This document shows positions 36,401-45,372 of a stretch of DNA of 64,000 bases, piece after piece. Position numbers and translations under genes: made by a program. Positions within the stretch are counted from its first letter, which is position 1. Each line of letters starts with the position of its first letter. A model generated the notes under the pieces. The model was not told the DNA's origin, ran no database searches, and saw nothing but the letters and a program-made list of their open reading frames with translations. This DNA is from Rhodospirillaceae bacterium (lineage in GTDB: Bacteria > Pseudomonadota > Alphaproteobacteria > Thalassobaculales > Thalassobaculaceae): positions 1 to 64,000 of the forward strand of contig JAGYJX010000042.1 of the NCBI GenBank assembly GCA_018401495.1. The letters run 5' to 3'.

Positions 36401-38788
36401 CGGCGACATCTCGGCGGCGACAGCGGCGATACGTCGCGGCGGCGACGGCGGCGACACGGTCTCCGGCGGTGACGGCGGCGACACGATCTCGGGCGGCGAC
36501 GGCGGCGACACGGTCTCCGGCGGTGACGGCGGCGACACGATCTCGGGCGGCGACGGCGGCGACACGATCTCCGGCGGCGACGGCGGCGACACGCTCTCGG
36601 GCGGCGACGGCGGCGACACGGTCTCCGGCGGCGACGGCGGCGACACGGTCTCCGGCGGCGACGGCGGCGACACGGTCTCCGGGCGGCGACGGCGGCGACA
36701 CGATCTCCGGCGGCGACGGCGGCGACACGGTCTCCGGCGGTGACGGCGGCGACACGATCTCGGGCGGCGACGGCGGCGACACGATCTCCGGCGGCGACGG
36801 CGAGGACACCATCGTGGCCGAACCCCTGCGACTGACGGCGATGGGCACCGCCGACCTCGACGGTGACGGCGACCTTGAGCAGATCTGGCGGCTGCGCAAC
36901 CCGAACGCCGACTCGATCGACGTGACCGTCGACCTCTACGGAGCCGCCGACCCTCAGGAGGGAGAGCTTACCGCCACGCCTGGCGACAGCTTCTTCTGGA
37001 CCGAGGCCGGATCGGGCACCGTGGTCGTGAGCTACGACCTGAACGGCGTCGCGACCTCGACCACCAAGGCCTCGAATCCGAATCCCGCCGACCTGGAATG
37101 GCTGGAGACCCAGGGCTTCGAGAACCCCTTCGGCGAGGCCGAGCCGAGCGCCACCGAAGGCGACGACACCCTGTCCGGCACATCCGGCGACGACACGCTG
37201 TCGGGGCTGGCCGGCAACGATGCTCTGTCGGGCGGTGACGGCAACGACGCGCTCTACGGCCAGGACGGCAACGACCTGCTGATCGGCGGCGCCGGCAGCG
37301 ACACGCTCTCGGGCGGCGCCGGCAACGACACGCTGCTGGGCGGGCTCGAGGCCGACGTCCTGTATGGCGGCGACGGCGACGATCTGCTCGAGGGCGGCGA
37401 CGGAAACGACGTCCTGTACGGCGGCGACGGCACCGACACTCTGTCGGGCGGCGCCGGCGACGACACGATCTGGGCGTCCGTGGGCGACGGTCCGCTGGAC
37501 GGCGGCGACGGCGACGATGTTCTCGTCGTGCTGCAGGGAACCGATCTCGACGCCCTGAACCAAACCGGTTTCGAGACCGCCTGGATGGTCGACGAGGCCG
37601 GCGCGGTGGTCGAGACCCGGGACCTGACGGCTCCGGCCGCACTCGCCGGCCCGACCTTCCTGTTCCGCTCGAGCGCCGGTCCGGTGCAGGCGATGCAGGT
37701 CGACGGCGGCGCCGAGGCCGAGTTCGGGCCGGTGACCGGGCTCGACACCGTCTGGCAGCTCGCCGGCAAGGGTGACGTCAACGGCGACGGCGAGGACGAC
37801 TATCTCTGGCGCAACGCCGAGACCGGCGACATCGCCGCGTGGTCGGTGGACGCGGCCGACTCGATCGAGTTCGGCAACATCCACGCCATCGAGACCCGCT
37901 ACAGCCTGGCGGCCTTCGAGGACTTCAACGGCGACGGCACCGACGACTACCTGTGGCGCGACGTCGATACCGGCAACATCGCCGTGTGGACGGCTTCCGG
38001 GCTCGACGCCATCGGCAAGGGCGATCTCCTCGGCATCGACAACACCTGGGACATCGCGGCGGTCGACCAGTTCGGATCCGGCGGCCAGGACATCCTCTGG
38101 CGCAACGCCGAGACCGGCGACATCGCCATCTGGGAGATGAACGGCACCGGCGGAACCGACCCGCGGCACCGTGCACGGCATCTCGACCGACTGGCAGCTG
38201 GAAACCACCGCCGATTTCGACGGCGACGGCGACAGCGACCTGCTCTGGCGCAACCAGAACGACGGTTCGCTGGCGGTGTGGGCGTCCGACGGGGGCGGCG
38301 AGGTCACCCGCGGCAACGTCCTCGGGCTCGGCAGCGAGTGGACGGTCGCCGGCGTCGCCGATTTCGGCGGCGACGGCAAGGACGACCTGCTGCTGCGCAA
38401 CGAGAGCGAGGGGCTGGTCGCGGTCTGGCAGATGGACGGCACCGGCGAGCCGATCCGCGGCACCACCTTCGGGGTGTCGTCGGACTGGAGCATCGAGGCG
38501 GTCGAGGACTTCGACGGCGACGGCAAGGCCGACATCCTGTGGCGCAACGAACAGGGCGGCGTCATGTCGGTCTGGGAGATGAACGGCGAGAGCGCCGAGC
38601 AGCGCTACGATTTCGGCTTCGACGGCAGCCTCGAGGTCCTGCAGATCCGCGAGCTGTCTTCGGATGGCGGCATGGGCATCCTGGCGCAGGCCCCGACCGG
38701 CGACATCGGCGTGTACATGTTCAACGACGGCGAGGCACCGACCTTCAGCCACGTCGGCAACCTTCCGACCGATTGGGAGCTGCTCTAG
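33453..38788 (+). CDS. Large RTX surface protein with tandem modules and C-terminal propeller-like repeats (multiple frameshifts)
   Basis: About 1,777 residues, from GTG at 33453 (ACGAGGG box) with start '[19 protein letters not shown]' and no signal peptide, as in type I secretion substrates. Order: RTX nonapeptides (33500-33930); acidic KPEEEA linker (34012-34113); RTX modules repeated every 738 bp (34127-36060); a 27-bp minisatellite of 'GGDGGDTVS' repeats (36061-36807); a domain with '[13 protein letters not shown]' (about 36826-37130); more RTX (37150-37560); then seven repeats of about 48 residues with 'DFNGDG..D.LWRN..TG..A.W' (37740-38788). Frame changes at about 34003, 34712 (one base missing), 35506, within 36200-36290 and 36385-36445, 36681 and 38161. 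Some are sequencing errors; those inside the minisatellite could be real slippage. Likely a secreted, Ca2+-dependent adhesin or matrix protein of the exopolysaccharide cluster. Confidence 0.75.
34012..34113 (+). repeat. 18-bp tandem repeat encoding [12 protein letters not shown] linker
   Basis: Five full copies and one partial copy of an 18-bp unit that encodes Lys-Pro-Glu-Glu/Asp-Glu-Ala, just after the first frame change. It gives a charged, extended linker between the first RTX block and the 738-bp modules. Confidence 0.85.
34127..36060 (+). repeat. Tandem modules of about 738 bp inside the RTX gene
   Basis: Modules beginning '[16 protein letters not shown]' start at 34716 and 35454, exactly 738 bp apart (246 codons). 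A third, slightly shorter and more diverged copy precedes them from about 34127 ('[13 protein letters not shown]'). Each ends with '[12 protein letters not shown]' or '[12 protein letters not shown]'. The nucleotide sequence is nearly identical over long stretches, so the duplications are recent or kept alike by recombination. A single missing G at about 34712 in one copy, compared with the other, shows directly that at least one frame change is a one-base difference. Confidence 0.85.
36061..36807 (+). repeat. 27-bp minisatellite of RTX nonapeptide [18 protein letters not shown]
   Basis: About 27 near-identical copies of a 27-bp unit, each encoding one RTX nonapeptide. Copies differ mainly in GTC versus ATC (Val/Ile) and TCC versus TCG. 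Two short irregular spots (36200-36290 and 36385-36445) contain small deletions that throw the frame. It is restored at 36681. Such an array is prone to slippage in the cell and to mis-assembly, so copy number here is not to be trusted. Confidence 0.85.
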
Positions 38789-38826
38789 GCTGACTCCGAC
38801 CGGGGCCGGCCCGGAGGGGGAAGCCG

Positions 38827-39939
38827 TTGCCCGACGCGCCCGCGCCGATCCTGATCAACGGGCGTTTCCTGGCGCAGCGCCCGACCGGCGTGCAGCGCGC
38901 GGCGGCCGAACTGGTCCAAGCCCTGGACCGGACCGGCGACGCGCCGCGCTTGACGGTGCTGACGCCGCCGGACGCCGACCTCGCGCGGCTCGACCTGCGG
39001 ACCATCGGGCTCCGCCCGGTCGGGCACCGCACCGGCTACCTGTGGGAGCAGTGGGATCTGGCCCGCGCCGCCCGCGGTCGCATCCTCGTCAACCTCGGCA
39101 ACGTGGCGCCGCTGCTGCACCCGCTGAACGCGATCCTGATCCACGACGCCTCGGTGTTCGACCGCCCCGAGGGCTACGGCTGGCGCTTCGGCGCCTCCAT
39201 GCGCTGGATGCTGCCGACGCTCGCCCGCCGGGCGGCGGCGCTGTTCACGGTGTCGCGGTTCTCGGCGGAGCGCCTGGCGGCACACGGTGTCGGCAATCGC
39301 CTCGACTACACGATCCTGCCGAGCGGCGCCGACCATGTCGCCCGCGTCGTGGCCGACCCCGACGCGGCGGCTCGGCACGGACTGACCGCCGGCCGCTACA
39401 TCCTGTTCGTCGGCTCGCCGCATCCCAACAAGAACCTCGCCGGCGCGCTGGCGGCGATCGGGCGCGTGGCCGATCCGACGCTCCGCCTGGCGGTGGTGGG
39501 CGCCTCCGATCCGAGGGTGTTCGCGACCACCGCGCCCCCGGCCGGCGCTCCGGGCGGCCGGGCTGTTTACCTGGGGGCGGTCGACGACGCCACGCTGGCC
39601 GGGTTGTACGGCAACGCCCTCGCCCTGCTGTTCCCGTCCTTCTACGAGGGGTCGGGCTTGCCGCCTCTCGAGGCCATGGCGCTCGGATGCCCGGCGATCG
39701 TCAGCAACCGGGCCTCGATCCCGGAGGTGTGCGGCGACGCCGCCTGGCTGATGGACCCGGACGACAGCGCCGGCATGGCGGCGGCGATCGACCGGCTCGC
39801 CGCCGACACCGCCCTGCGCGCCGACCTGATCGGGCGCGGCCGCGCCCACGCCGCGGCCTTCACCTGGGCGGAATCGGCGCGGCGTCTGCTGACGACCCTC
39901 GATCGCGCCGCCCGGCCCGCCAGCCGCGCCAGCGGTTGA
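38827..39939 (+). CDS. Glycosyltransferase family 4
   Basis: 370 residues from TTG at 38827 (GGAGGGGGAAG box), 38 bp after the RTX stop. N-terminal 'ILINGRFLAQRPTGVQRAAAEL' is the usual start of a GT4 subgroup. 'VSRFSAERLAAHGV', 'YILFVGSPHPNKNLAGAL' and 'FPSFYEGSGLPPLEAMALG' with the E-x7-E motif complete the GT-B fold. It is probably a mannosyl- or related transferase of the exopolysaccharide. The end overlaps the convergent GT2 gene by about 80 bp if that gene's second frameshift is accepted. Confidence 0.9.
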   Translation: MPDAPAPILINGRFLAQRPTGVQRAAAELVQALDRTGDAPRLTVLTPPDADLARLDLRTIGLRPVGHRTGYLWEQWDLARAARGRILVNLGNVAPLLHPLNAILIHDASVFDRPEGYGWRFGASMRWMLPTLARRAAALFTVSRFSAERLAAHGVGNRLDYTILPSGADHVARVVADPDAAARHGLTAGRYILFVGSPHPNKNLAGALAAIGRVADPTLRLAVVGASDPRVFATTAPPAGAPGGRAVYLGAVDDATLAGLYGNALALLFPSFYEGSGLPPLEAMALGCPAIVSNRASIPEVCGDAAWLMDPDDSAGMAAAIDRLAADTALRADLIGRGRAHAAAFTWAESARRLLTTLDRAARPASRASG

Positions 39940-40794
39940 CGAGCTGTCCGGCGTAGTAGCGCGGCCCGCCCGGGGCGGCCGAGCAGCGCGTAACCGGTCA
40001 GCGCGACCAGCGGCTTCAGGAGGTGGGGGGCGACCTCCGCCGGCGAATAGCCGTTCACCCCCATGACGTAGCCGACACCGCGCGCGTAGGACGCGCCCTT
40101 GGCGAGCACGGCGGCGCTGTCGGTCTCGAACTTGTTGGGGTGCCCGTAGACGATGGCCGGCCGGTACGCGATGCGGCAGCCGGCGGCGAGGCCGCGCAGC
40201 AGCAGGTCCTGGCCCTCGCCGGCCCCCCACGGCCCGCGGGTGCCGACCCCGATGGTCTCGCGGAAGCCGCCGACCCGGTCGAAGAAGCGGCGCCGGAACA
40301 CCAGCGTCGCCTCGGCGCCGACGCGCCAGACGTTGCGCCGGGTGGCGGTCACCGGTTGGTCCGGCCACCGCCCCATCGACGGCGCGCCGCTCTCGTCGGC
40401 GCACCGGCCGCCGAACACGTCGACCCCCGGCTCCGCCACCAGCGCCCGTCGGATGACGTCGAGCTGGCCCTCGGTCGCCCAGCCGTCGTCATCGGGAAAC
40501 CACACGACCTCGCGGCCCGCGTGGCGGAGCCCGACGTTGCGGGCGTGCGAGGCGCCGCGCGCCGGGGCGCGGATGCGGACGGGGGCAAGGTCGGCCGCCG
40601 CCGCCAGCACCGCGACCAGACGGTCGTCGGGATTCTGGTCGACCACGATCACCTCGTCGCCGATCCGCCAGCTGGCCGCGCAACGACGCCAGCATGCGGG
40701 CCACCTCCTCGACGCGCCCCAGGGTCGGGATCACGATCGACATCGTCGGCATGGCCGCTACGCCGGCCGGAGACGCGGACAGGGGCTCGGTCAT
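39860..40794 (-). CDS. Glycosyltransferase family 2, two frameshifts
   Basis: About 310 residues. The start ATG at 40794 overlaps the flippase stop (ATGA). The GT-A fold is shown by 'SIVIPTLGRVEEVARML', 'ASHARNVGLRHA', the donor-binding 'VWFPDDD' (DxD) and 'WGAGEGQDLLLRGLAAG'. An extra base at about nt 40669 separates the first 40 residues from the rest. A second extra base at about 39955 converts a doubtful tail into 'YYAGQLVNRWRGW', a normal C-terminus ending at TGA (39862-39860). Without that second correction the frame runs to 39642 through the neighbouring gene. Confidence 0.82.
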
Positions 40795-42149
40795 CGCCAG
40801 TGCCCCCGGAAGACACCGGCGACGCGCGCCCTCACCTCGCCGGCCGCCGAGCGCACCAGGGCCGGCTCGAACATTCCGGAGCCGGGGCCGCAGCGCAGGC
40901 CAAGGCGCCGGCGGGCGATCGCCAGGTAGGCGAGGTTGCTGGCCACCGCGACCAGGGAGGCGCCGACGGCCGCACCCTCGACCCCGCCGACGGCGATGCC
41001 CACGGGCACCGCGATCGACTGCCCGATCGCGCCGGCGGCGAGCGTCGCGGTCAGCGGCCGCTCCAGCCCGGTCATCCGCAGCACGGCGCTGATCGGGCCG
41101 GCCAGCACCGTCGACAATTGTCCGAGGGCGAGGATGGCGAGCACCGCCCAGCCCTCCTGGAACTCCGGGCCGTAGAGGCCGAGGAGCAGCCATCCGGCGC
41201 CGGCGAGCGCCAGGACCGCCGGCACACCGGTCACGAACGACGCGAGGCTGCCCCAGGCCAGCAGGCGCTGCATGCCGGCGTGGTCGTTCTGCGAGAACCG
41301 GCGGGCGATCTTCGGCTCCAGGGTCAGGCGGACGGCGTCGACCACGAAGGTCACCAGGACCGCCAGGCGCTGCGCCGTCAGGTAGATCGCCGCCGCCTTC
41401 AGGTCGAGCAGGGCGCCGACGATCAGCACGTCGCCGCGGGCGATCCAGTGGACCAGGGCCTCCGACAGGACCATCGGCCGGGCGATCCGGTACCAGTCGC
41501 GTCGGTCCGACGGACCGGCGCCGGCACCGCCTTCGGCGGACTTGGCGCCGCCCGCCGTGACGGCGATCCGCCGGGCGTCCAGAAGCCCGATCACCAGCAG
41601 CCCGCCGGCGAAGGCGGCGAGCGCTGTGTCGACCGACAGCCAGCCGAGCGCCGCCAAGCCCGCCGCCAGAACCCCGGGAATCAGCGAGCGCAGCACGTTG
41701 AATCCAAGGAAGCCGGCGATCAGCCGGTCGAGCGCCCTCAGGGTCTCGCGGTGCAGGTCCATGGCGCCGTACAGCGGCAGCGCGACCGCGACGATCGCGA
41801 CGGTCGTCCAGCCGACGCCCTGGCCGATCCCGAGGGCGGCGTGGAACACGATGGCGACGGCCACCGCGCCGACCAGCGAGGCCAGCGCGATCGTGCGCCG
41901 GGCCTCGGCGAGCAACGCGGCGAGCGCGGCGGGCCGGCCCTGGCCCCAGTACACCGACCCGTGTCGCAGCATGGCGCTGTTGAGGCCGAAGCAGGTCAGC
42001 GGGCCGGCGATCGACAGGACCGTGATGGCATACATCACGAGCCCGTAGTCGCCGGCCGACAGCAGACGGGCGAGCAGCACCGTGTAGGCGAGCCAGAGAG
42101 CGGTTCCCGCGACCTTCATCAGGGTCACGGCAACCATGTCGTTCAACAT
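40791..42149 (-). CDS. Polysaccharide/oligosaccharide flippase (Wzx-like)
   Basis: 452 residues with about 12-14 hydrophobic helices and the MOP-superfamily start 'VAGTALWLAYTVLLARLLSAGDYGLV'. 'LYGAMDLHRETLRALDR' and 'GDVLIVGALLDLKAAAIYLTA' fit the polysaccharide synthesis family. It moves the undecaprenyl-linked repeat unit across the inner membrane. ATG at 42149. It is first of a two-gene reverse unit with the GT2 gene, and a divergent FkbM gene starts 108 bp away. Confidence 0.9.
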   Translation of the reverse strand: MLNDMVAVTLMKVAGTALWLAYTVLLARLLSAGDYGLVMYAITVLSIAGPLTCFGLNSAMLRHGSVYWGQGRPAALAALLAEARRTIALASLVGAVAVAIVFHAALGIGQGVGWTTVAIVAVALPLYGAMDLHRETLRALDRLIAGFLGFNVLRSLIPGVLAAGLAALGWLSVDTALAAFAGGLLVIGLLDARRIAVTAGGAKSAEGGAGAGPSDRRDWYRIARPMVLSEALVHWIARGDVLIVGALLDLKAAAIYLTAQRLAVLVTFVVDAVRLTLEPKIARRFSQNDHAGMQRLLAWGSLASFVTGVPAVLALAGAGWLLLGLYGPEFQEGWAVLAILALGQLSTVLAGPISAVLRMTGLERPLTATLAAGAIGQSIAVPVGIAVGGVEGAAVGASLVAVASNLAYLAIARRRLGLRCGPGSGMFEPALVRSAAGEVRARVAGVFRGHWR

Positions 42150-42257
42150 CCGAATTCCGCCCGTCGGCCACGCTCGATCTGCCGTCAGCGTAGCACCTGG
42201 GCCGCGGTTCCGGTATACACGGAGGCTCCGCGACCGTCCGGACAGGCCGTGTTTTCA

Positions 42258-43042
42258 ATGCTTTCGACGCTCAAGGCCTGGACCCTGTCCGCCCTGTTTC
42301 CGATTGCCCGGGCGCTGCTCGGGGACGGCGCCGAAGGCGGTTCCGCGCCAACGGCGTCGCGATGATCCTGGACGTCGGCCATTCGCCGATGAGCCTGCTG
42401 CGAGCCCTCGGTCTCTACGAACTGCGCAAGACCGCCGAGATCCGCCGTCGGCTCGGACCCGGATCGGTGTTCGTCGACATCGGCTCGAGCGAGGGCGACT
42501 TCGCGCTGATCGCCGCCCGCCTGGTCGGACCGGCTGGCCGGGTCCACGCCTTCGAACCCGATCCCGGCAACGTCGACACCATCCGGGAGAACGTCGCCGC
42601 AAACCGTTTCGAAAACGTCACGGTCTACCCGGTGGCGTTGTCGGACAGCGACGGCGAGGCGACCCTGTACCGGTCCTCGGTCAGCGGCTGGCATTCGCTG
42701 CTGGCCGGCCTGGAGCACCGCGACCGGGCCGCCATCACGGTCCCGGTGGCGCGGCTCGACCGGTATGACCTGGATCGCATCGACGTGATGAAGATCGACG
42801 TGGAGGGCGCCGAGGTCGCGGTGCTGGACGGCGCCCGCGGCAGCATCGCCCGGCATCGCCCGGTGGTGCTGCTCGACACTCACCCGTCGCTCGGCGCCGA
42901 CATCGCGCGCCTGCAGCGGTACTTCGACGAGCTCGGCTACGACACCTTCGACTCCGACCGGCACCGGTCGCGCCCCCGGCCCGACGGCATTCCGGCCGAG
43001 GACGCCGACCTCGTGCTGGTGCCGCGGCCGAGCCGCCCGTGA
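42258..43042 (+). CDS. FkbM-family SAM-dependent methyltransferase, frameshifted near the N-terminus
   Basis: About 261 residues. The clear part from nt 42362 has the SAM motif 'VFVDIGSSEGDF', 'HAFEPDPGNVDTI' and the family end 'MKIDVEGAEVAVLDGA'. In another frame just upstream, 'MLSTLKAWTLSALFPIARAL' from ATG at 42258, then 'RFRANGVAMILDVG' after one missing base at about nt 42325, makes a natural N-terminus, so I start there. If not, the ATG at 42362 would serve, but it has no ribosome-binding site. Likely O-methylation of an exopolysaccharide sugar. It overlaps the epimerase gene (GTGA). Confidence 0.8.
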
Positions 43043-44002
43043 GCGGCGGCGCCCTGGTCCTCGGCGGCGCCGGGTTCATCGGCAGCCATCTTCTGACCGA
43101 TCTCGCGGCGCGCGGCATCCGTCCGCTGACCTCGCTCGACATCGCCGACCCGGCGCGGCCCGTCGACGGGGTCGACTACCGGCGGGGCGATGTCCGCGAG
43201 CGCTTTGAGGATCGGATCCCCGAGGCGGTCTCCATCGTCTACAATCTGGCCGCCGTCCACCGCACCCCCGGGCACCCGGACCACGCCTACTACGACACCA
43301 ACGTCGCCGGCGCGGTGAACGCCTGCCGCTTCGCCGCCGCGCGCGGCGTCCATCGCCTGGTGTTCACCAGCAGCATCTCGGTGTACGGCCCGCGCGAGGC
43401 ACCGTGCACCGAGACGACGCCGCTGCGGCCGGTGTCGGCCTACGGCCGCTCCAAGAGCGCTGGCCGAGACGATCCACGAGAGCTGGGCCGAGGCCGACCC
43501 ATCCTGCCGGCGGCTGGCGGTGCTGCGGCCGGGCGTGGTGTTCGGGCGGGGCGAGGGCGGCAACGTCGACCGCCTGCTGCGCCAGTTGCGCCGCCGGGCC
43601 TTCGTCTACCCGGGACGGCGCGACACCATCAAGGGATGCGGCTACGTCGGCGAACTGGTACGGGCGATGGCGTTCTGCGCGGCCCGGGACGAGCCCGTGT
43701 ACCGCGCCAACTTCGCCTATCCGGAGCCATACGACATCGAAACGATCGCGGAAACCCTGGCGGCGGCGGCGGGCCTCCCGGCACCCCGGCTGACCGTGCC
43801 GTGGTGGATGGTCATGGCGGCGGCCGGGGCGTTCGAGGTCCTCGGCCGGGTCGGGTTGCGGACCGGCATCGATCGCGACCGGGTGCGCAAGCTGCTGACC
43901 AGCACCCACGTCCGCCCTGAGCGGCTGGTGGCCGACGGCTACCGCTTCGAGACCGATCTCGCCAGCGGGATCCGGGCCTGGCTTGCCAGCCTCGACGGCT
44001 GA
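43039..44002 (+). CDS. NAD-dependent epimerase/dehydratase (extended SDR), frameshifted
   Basis: About 320 residues from GTG at 43039, overlapping the FkbM stop by four bases. The NAD motif is 'GGAGFIGSHL', followed by 'NLAAVHRTPGH', the catalytic Ser/Thr region 'FTSSISVYGP' and YxxxK in 'SAYGRSK'. One extra base at about nt 43458-43462 breaks the frame just after the catalytic Lys. It continues with 'LRPGVVFGRGEGGNVDRL'. It probably makes or modifies a nucleotide sugar for the cluster. The substrate is undetermined. Confidence 0.88.
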
Positions 44003-44015
44003 TCCGATCCCACGG

Positions 44016-45312
44016 TCAACGCCGCGGCTGGCCGCCGACGGCTACCGGCGCCATCGGGTGGACGCCCCGGCGGGCGATCGGCGCTGTCGTCACCGCCCGG
44101 TGCCTGACCATGAAGACGATGATGGCGACGGTGCAGATGAAGGTCGGGAAGTATTTCGACGAGCCCCAGTAGAAGAGTCGCAGGATCTCGTACACCCCGA
44201 TCATCCAGGTCGGATGAATGATCATGTATTGGAAATGACCCTGGCGATAGCCGTCGAATATCCGTCCACTGACCACCCCGATGAAGAACCACATCACGAT
44301 CCCGAAGAGCACGCCGAAATCATGTATCGGCGCGTAGATACCGGACGTGTTGTTGAACTCGGCGGTGGCGTACTGGAACGCGTACTCCCAGAACGACGGC
44401 TCTTCGGCCTGCAACCCAGGGAAACAGCGGGAACCGGTGGAACCAGTTCATGGTGTAGGTGCCGTCGAAGGTCGGAGCGTACAGCTGCGACAGCCCGGCG
44501 CCGTTGTTCAGGGCGGTCAGGTAGTAGCCCCAGATGCGCGACAGGATGAAGTCGGTGTAGTCGTCGTAGTAGAAGCGGTACACCGTCCATGATCGGAAGT
44601 ATTCGGTTACCGCGAACAGCGCGATGATGCCGCCGATTCCCAGCACCGGCGCCATGCTGATGGTGAAGCGCCAGCGTGTTCCGACCGTGCCGAACCACAC
44701 CACGCCGACCGGCAGGACCACCTCGATGATCGCCAGCCGCTCGGAGTTGAACACCGCCCGCAGCAGCACCGCGAAGAACACCGCGGCCGCGAACAGGTGG
44801 TCGAACCGGTCCAGCGGCCGGTCGGCGATCTTTGCCTTCAGCGCGTAGAGGGTGGCGAACAGCGCCGCGAGGTTGCTGACCGAGGTCAGCCCCGGGATCT
44901 GCAGGGTCTGGTCCTTGATCAGCGAGAACACCGCTGCCTTGCCGCTCAGGAAGTCGACGATCAGCGCGGGGTTGGCCAGGATCGGCAGGACCACGGCGAT
45001 GTTGCCGGCGAACGCCACCAGGCCGATGGCGATCATGACCCGGCGGTAGTGGGAGTGCAGGATCCGGCTTGGCGGGCTGCTCGACGGACGCTGGCGCCGG
45101 GCGCCTCGGGTCACGTAGCCGACCACACCGCAGCCGGCGGCGAACGCCAACAGGGACGCCAGCGCCACGAGCAGCTGATCGCCCGCGAAGAACTGCCGGA
45201 CCTGGTCGAACTCCAGGTAGACCTTCTTCGGCATCGCCGCGACCGACAGGCAGATCGGCACCATCAGCAGCAGCGCTACCCAGCCCGGGTTAGCCCACCA
45301 GTAGGTCCGCAT
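44016..45312 (-). CDS. Multi-spanning membrane protein, probable polysaccharide polymerase (Wzy-like), frameshifted
   Basis: About 431 residues with ten or more hydrophobic segments and one larger periplasmic loop ('SFWEYAFQYATAEFNNTSG'), as in Wzy/O-antigen polymerases. One extra base at about nt 44417 separates 'WFHRFPLF' from 'GLQAEEPSFW'. ATG at 45312. A cluster with a flippase, initiating transferase and chain-length kinase needs a polymerase, and this is the only candidate in the window, so the call rests on topology and context and not on a sequence signature. Confidence 0.7.
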
Positions 45313-45372
45313 GCACGCTCCCGGTCACCGGCCTCGGACGATCGCCCGCCCAGCCGGCATTGTCGCCGACCG

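Noticed and set aside
36061-36807. CRISPR-like regular repeats
   Set aside because: Units of 27 bp abut without unique spacers and encode RTX nonapeptides in frame; no cas genes are near.
39642-39860. Extension of the GT2 glycosyltransferase frame to 39642
   Set aside because: The tail is Arg/Ser/Ala-rich, overlaps the neighbouring GT4 gene by nearly 300 bp, and a one-base correction gives a natural end at 39860.
42362-43042. FkbM gene starting at the ATG at 42362
   Set aside because: No ribosome-binding site, and conserved N-terminal residues are found upstream in another frame.
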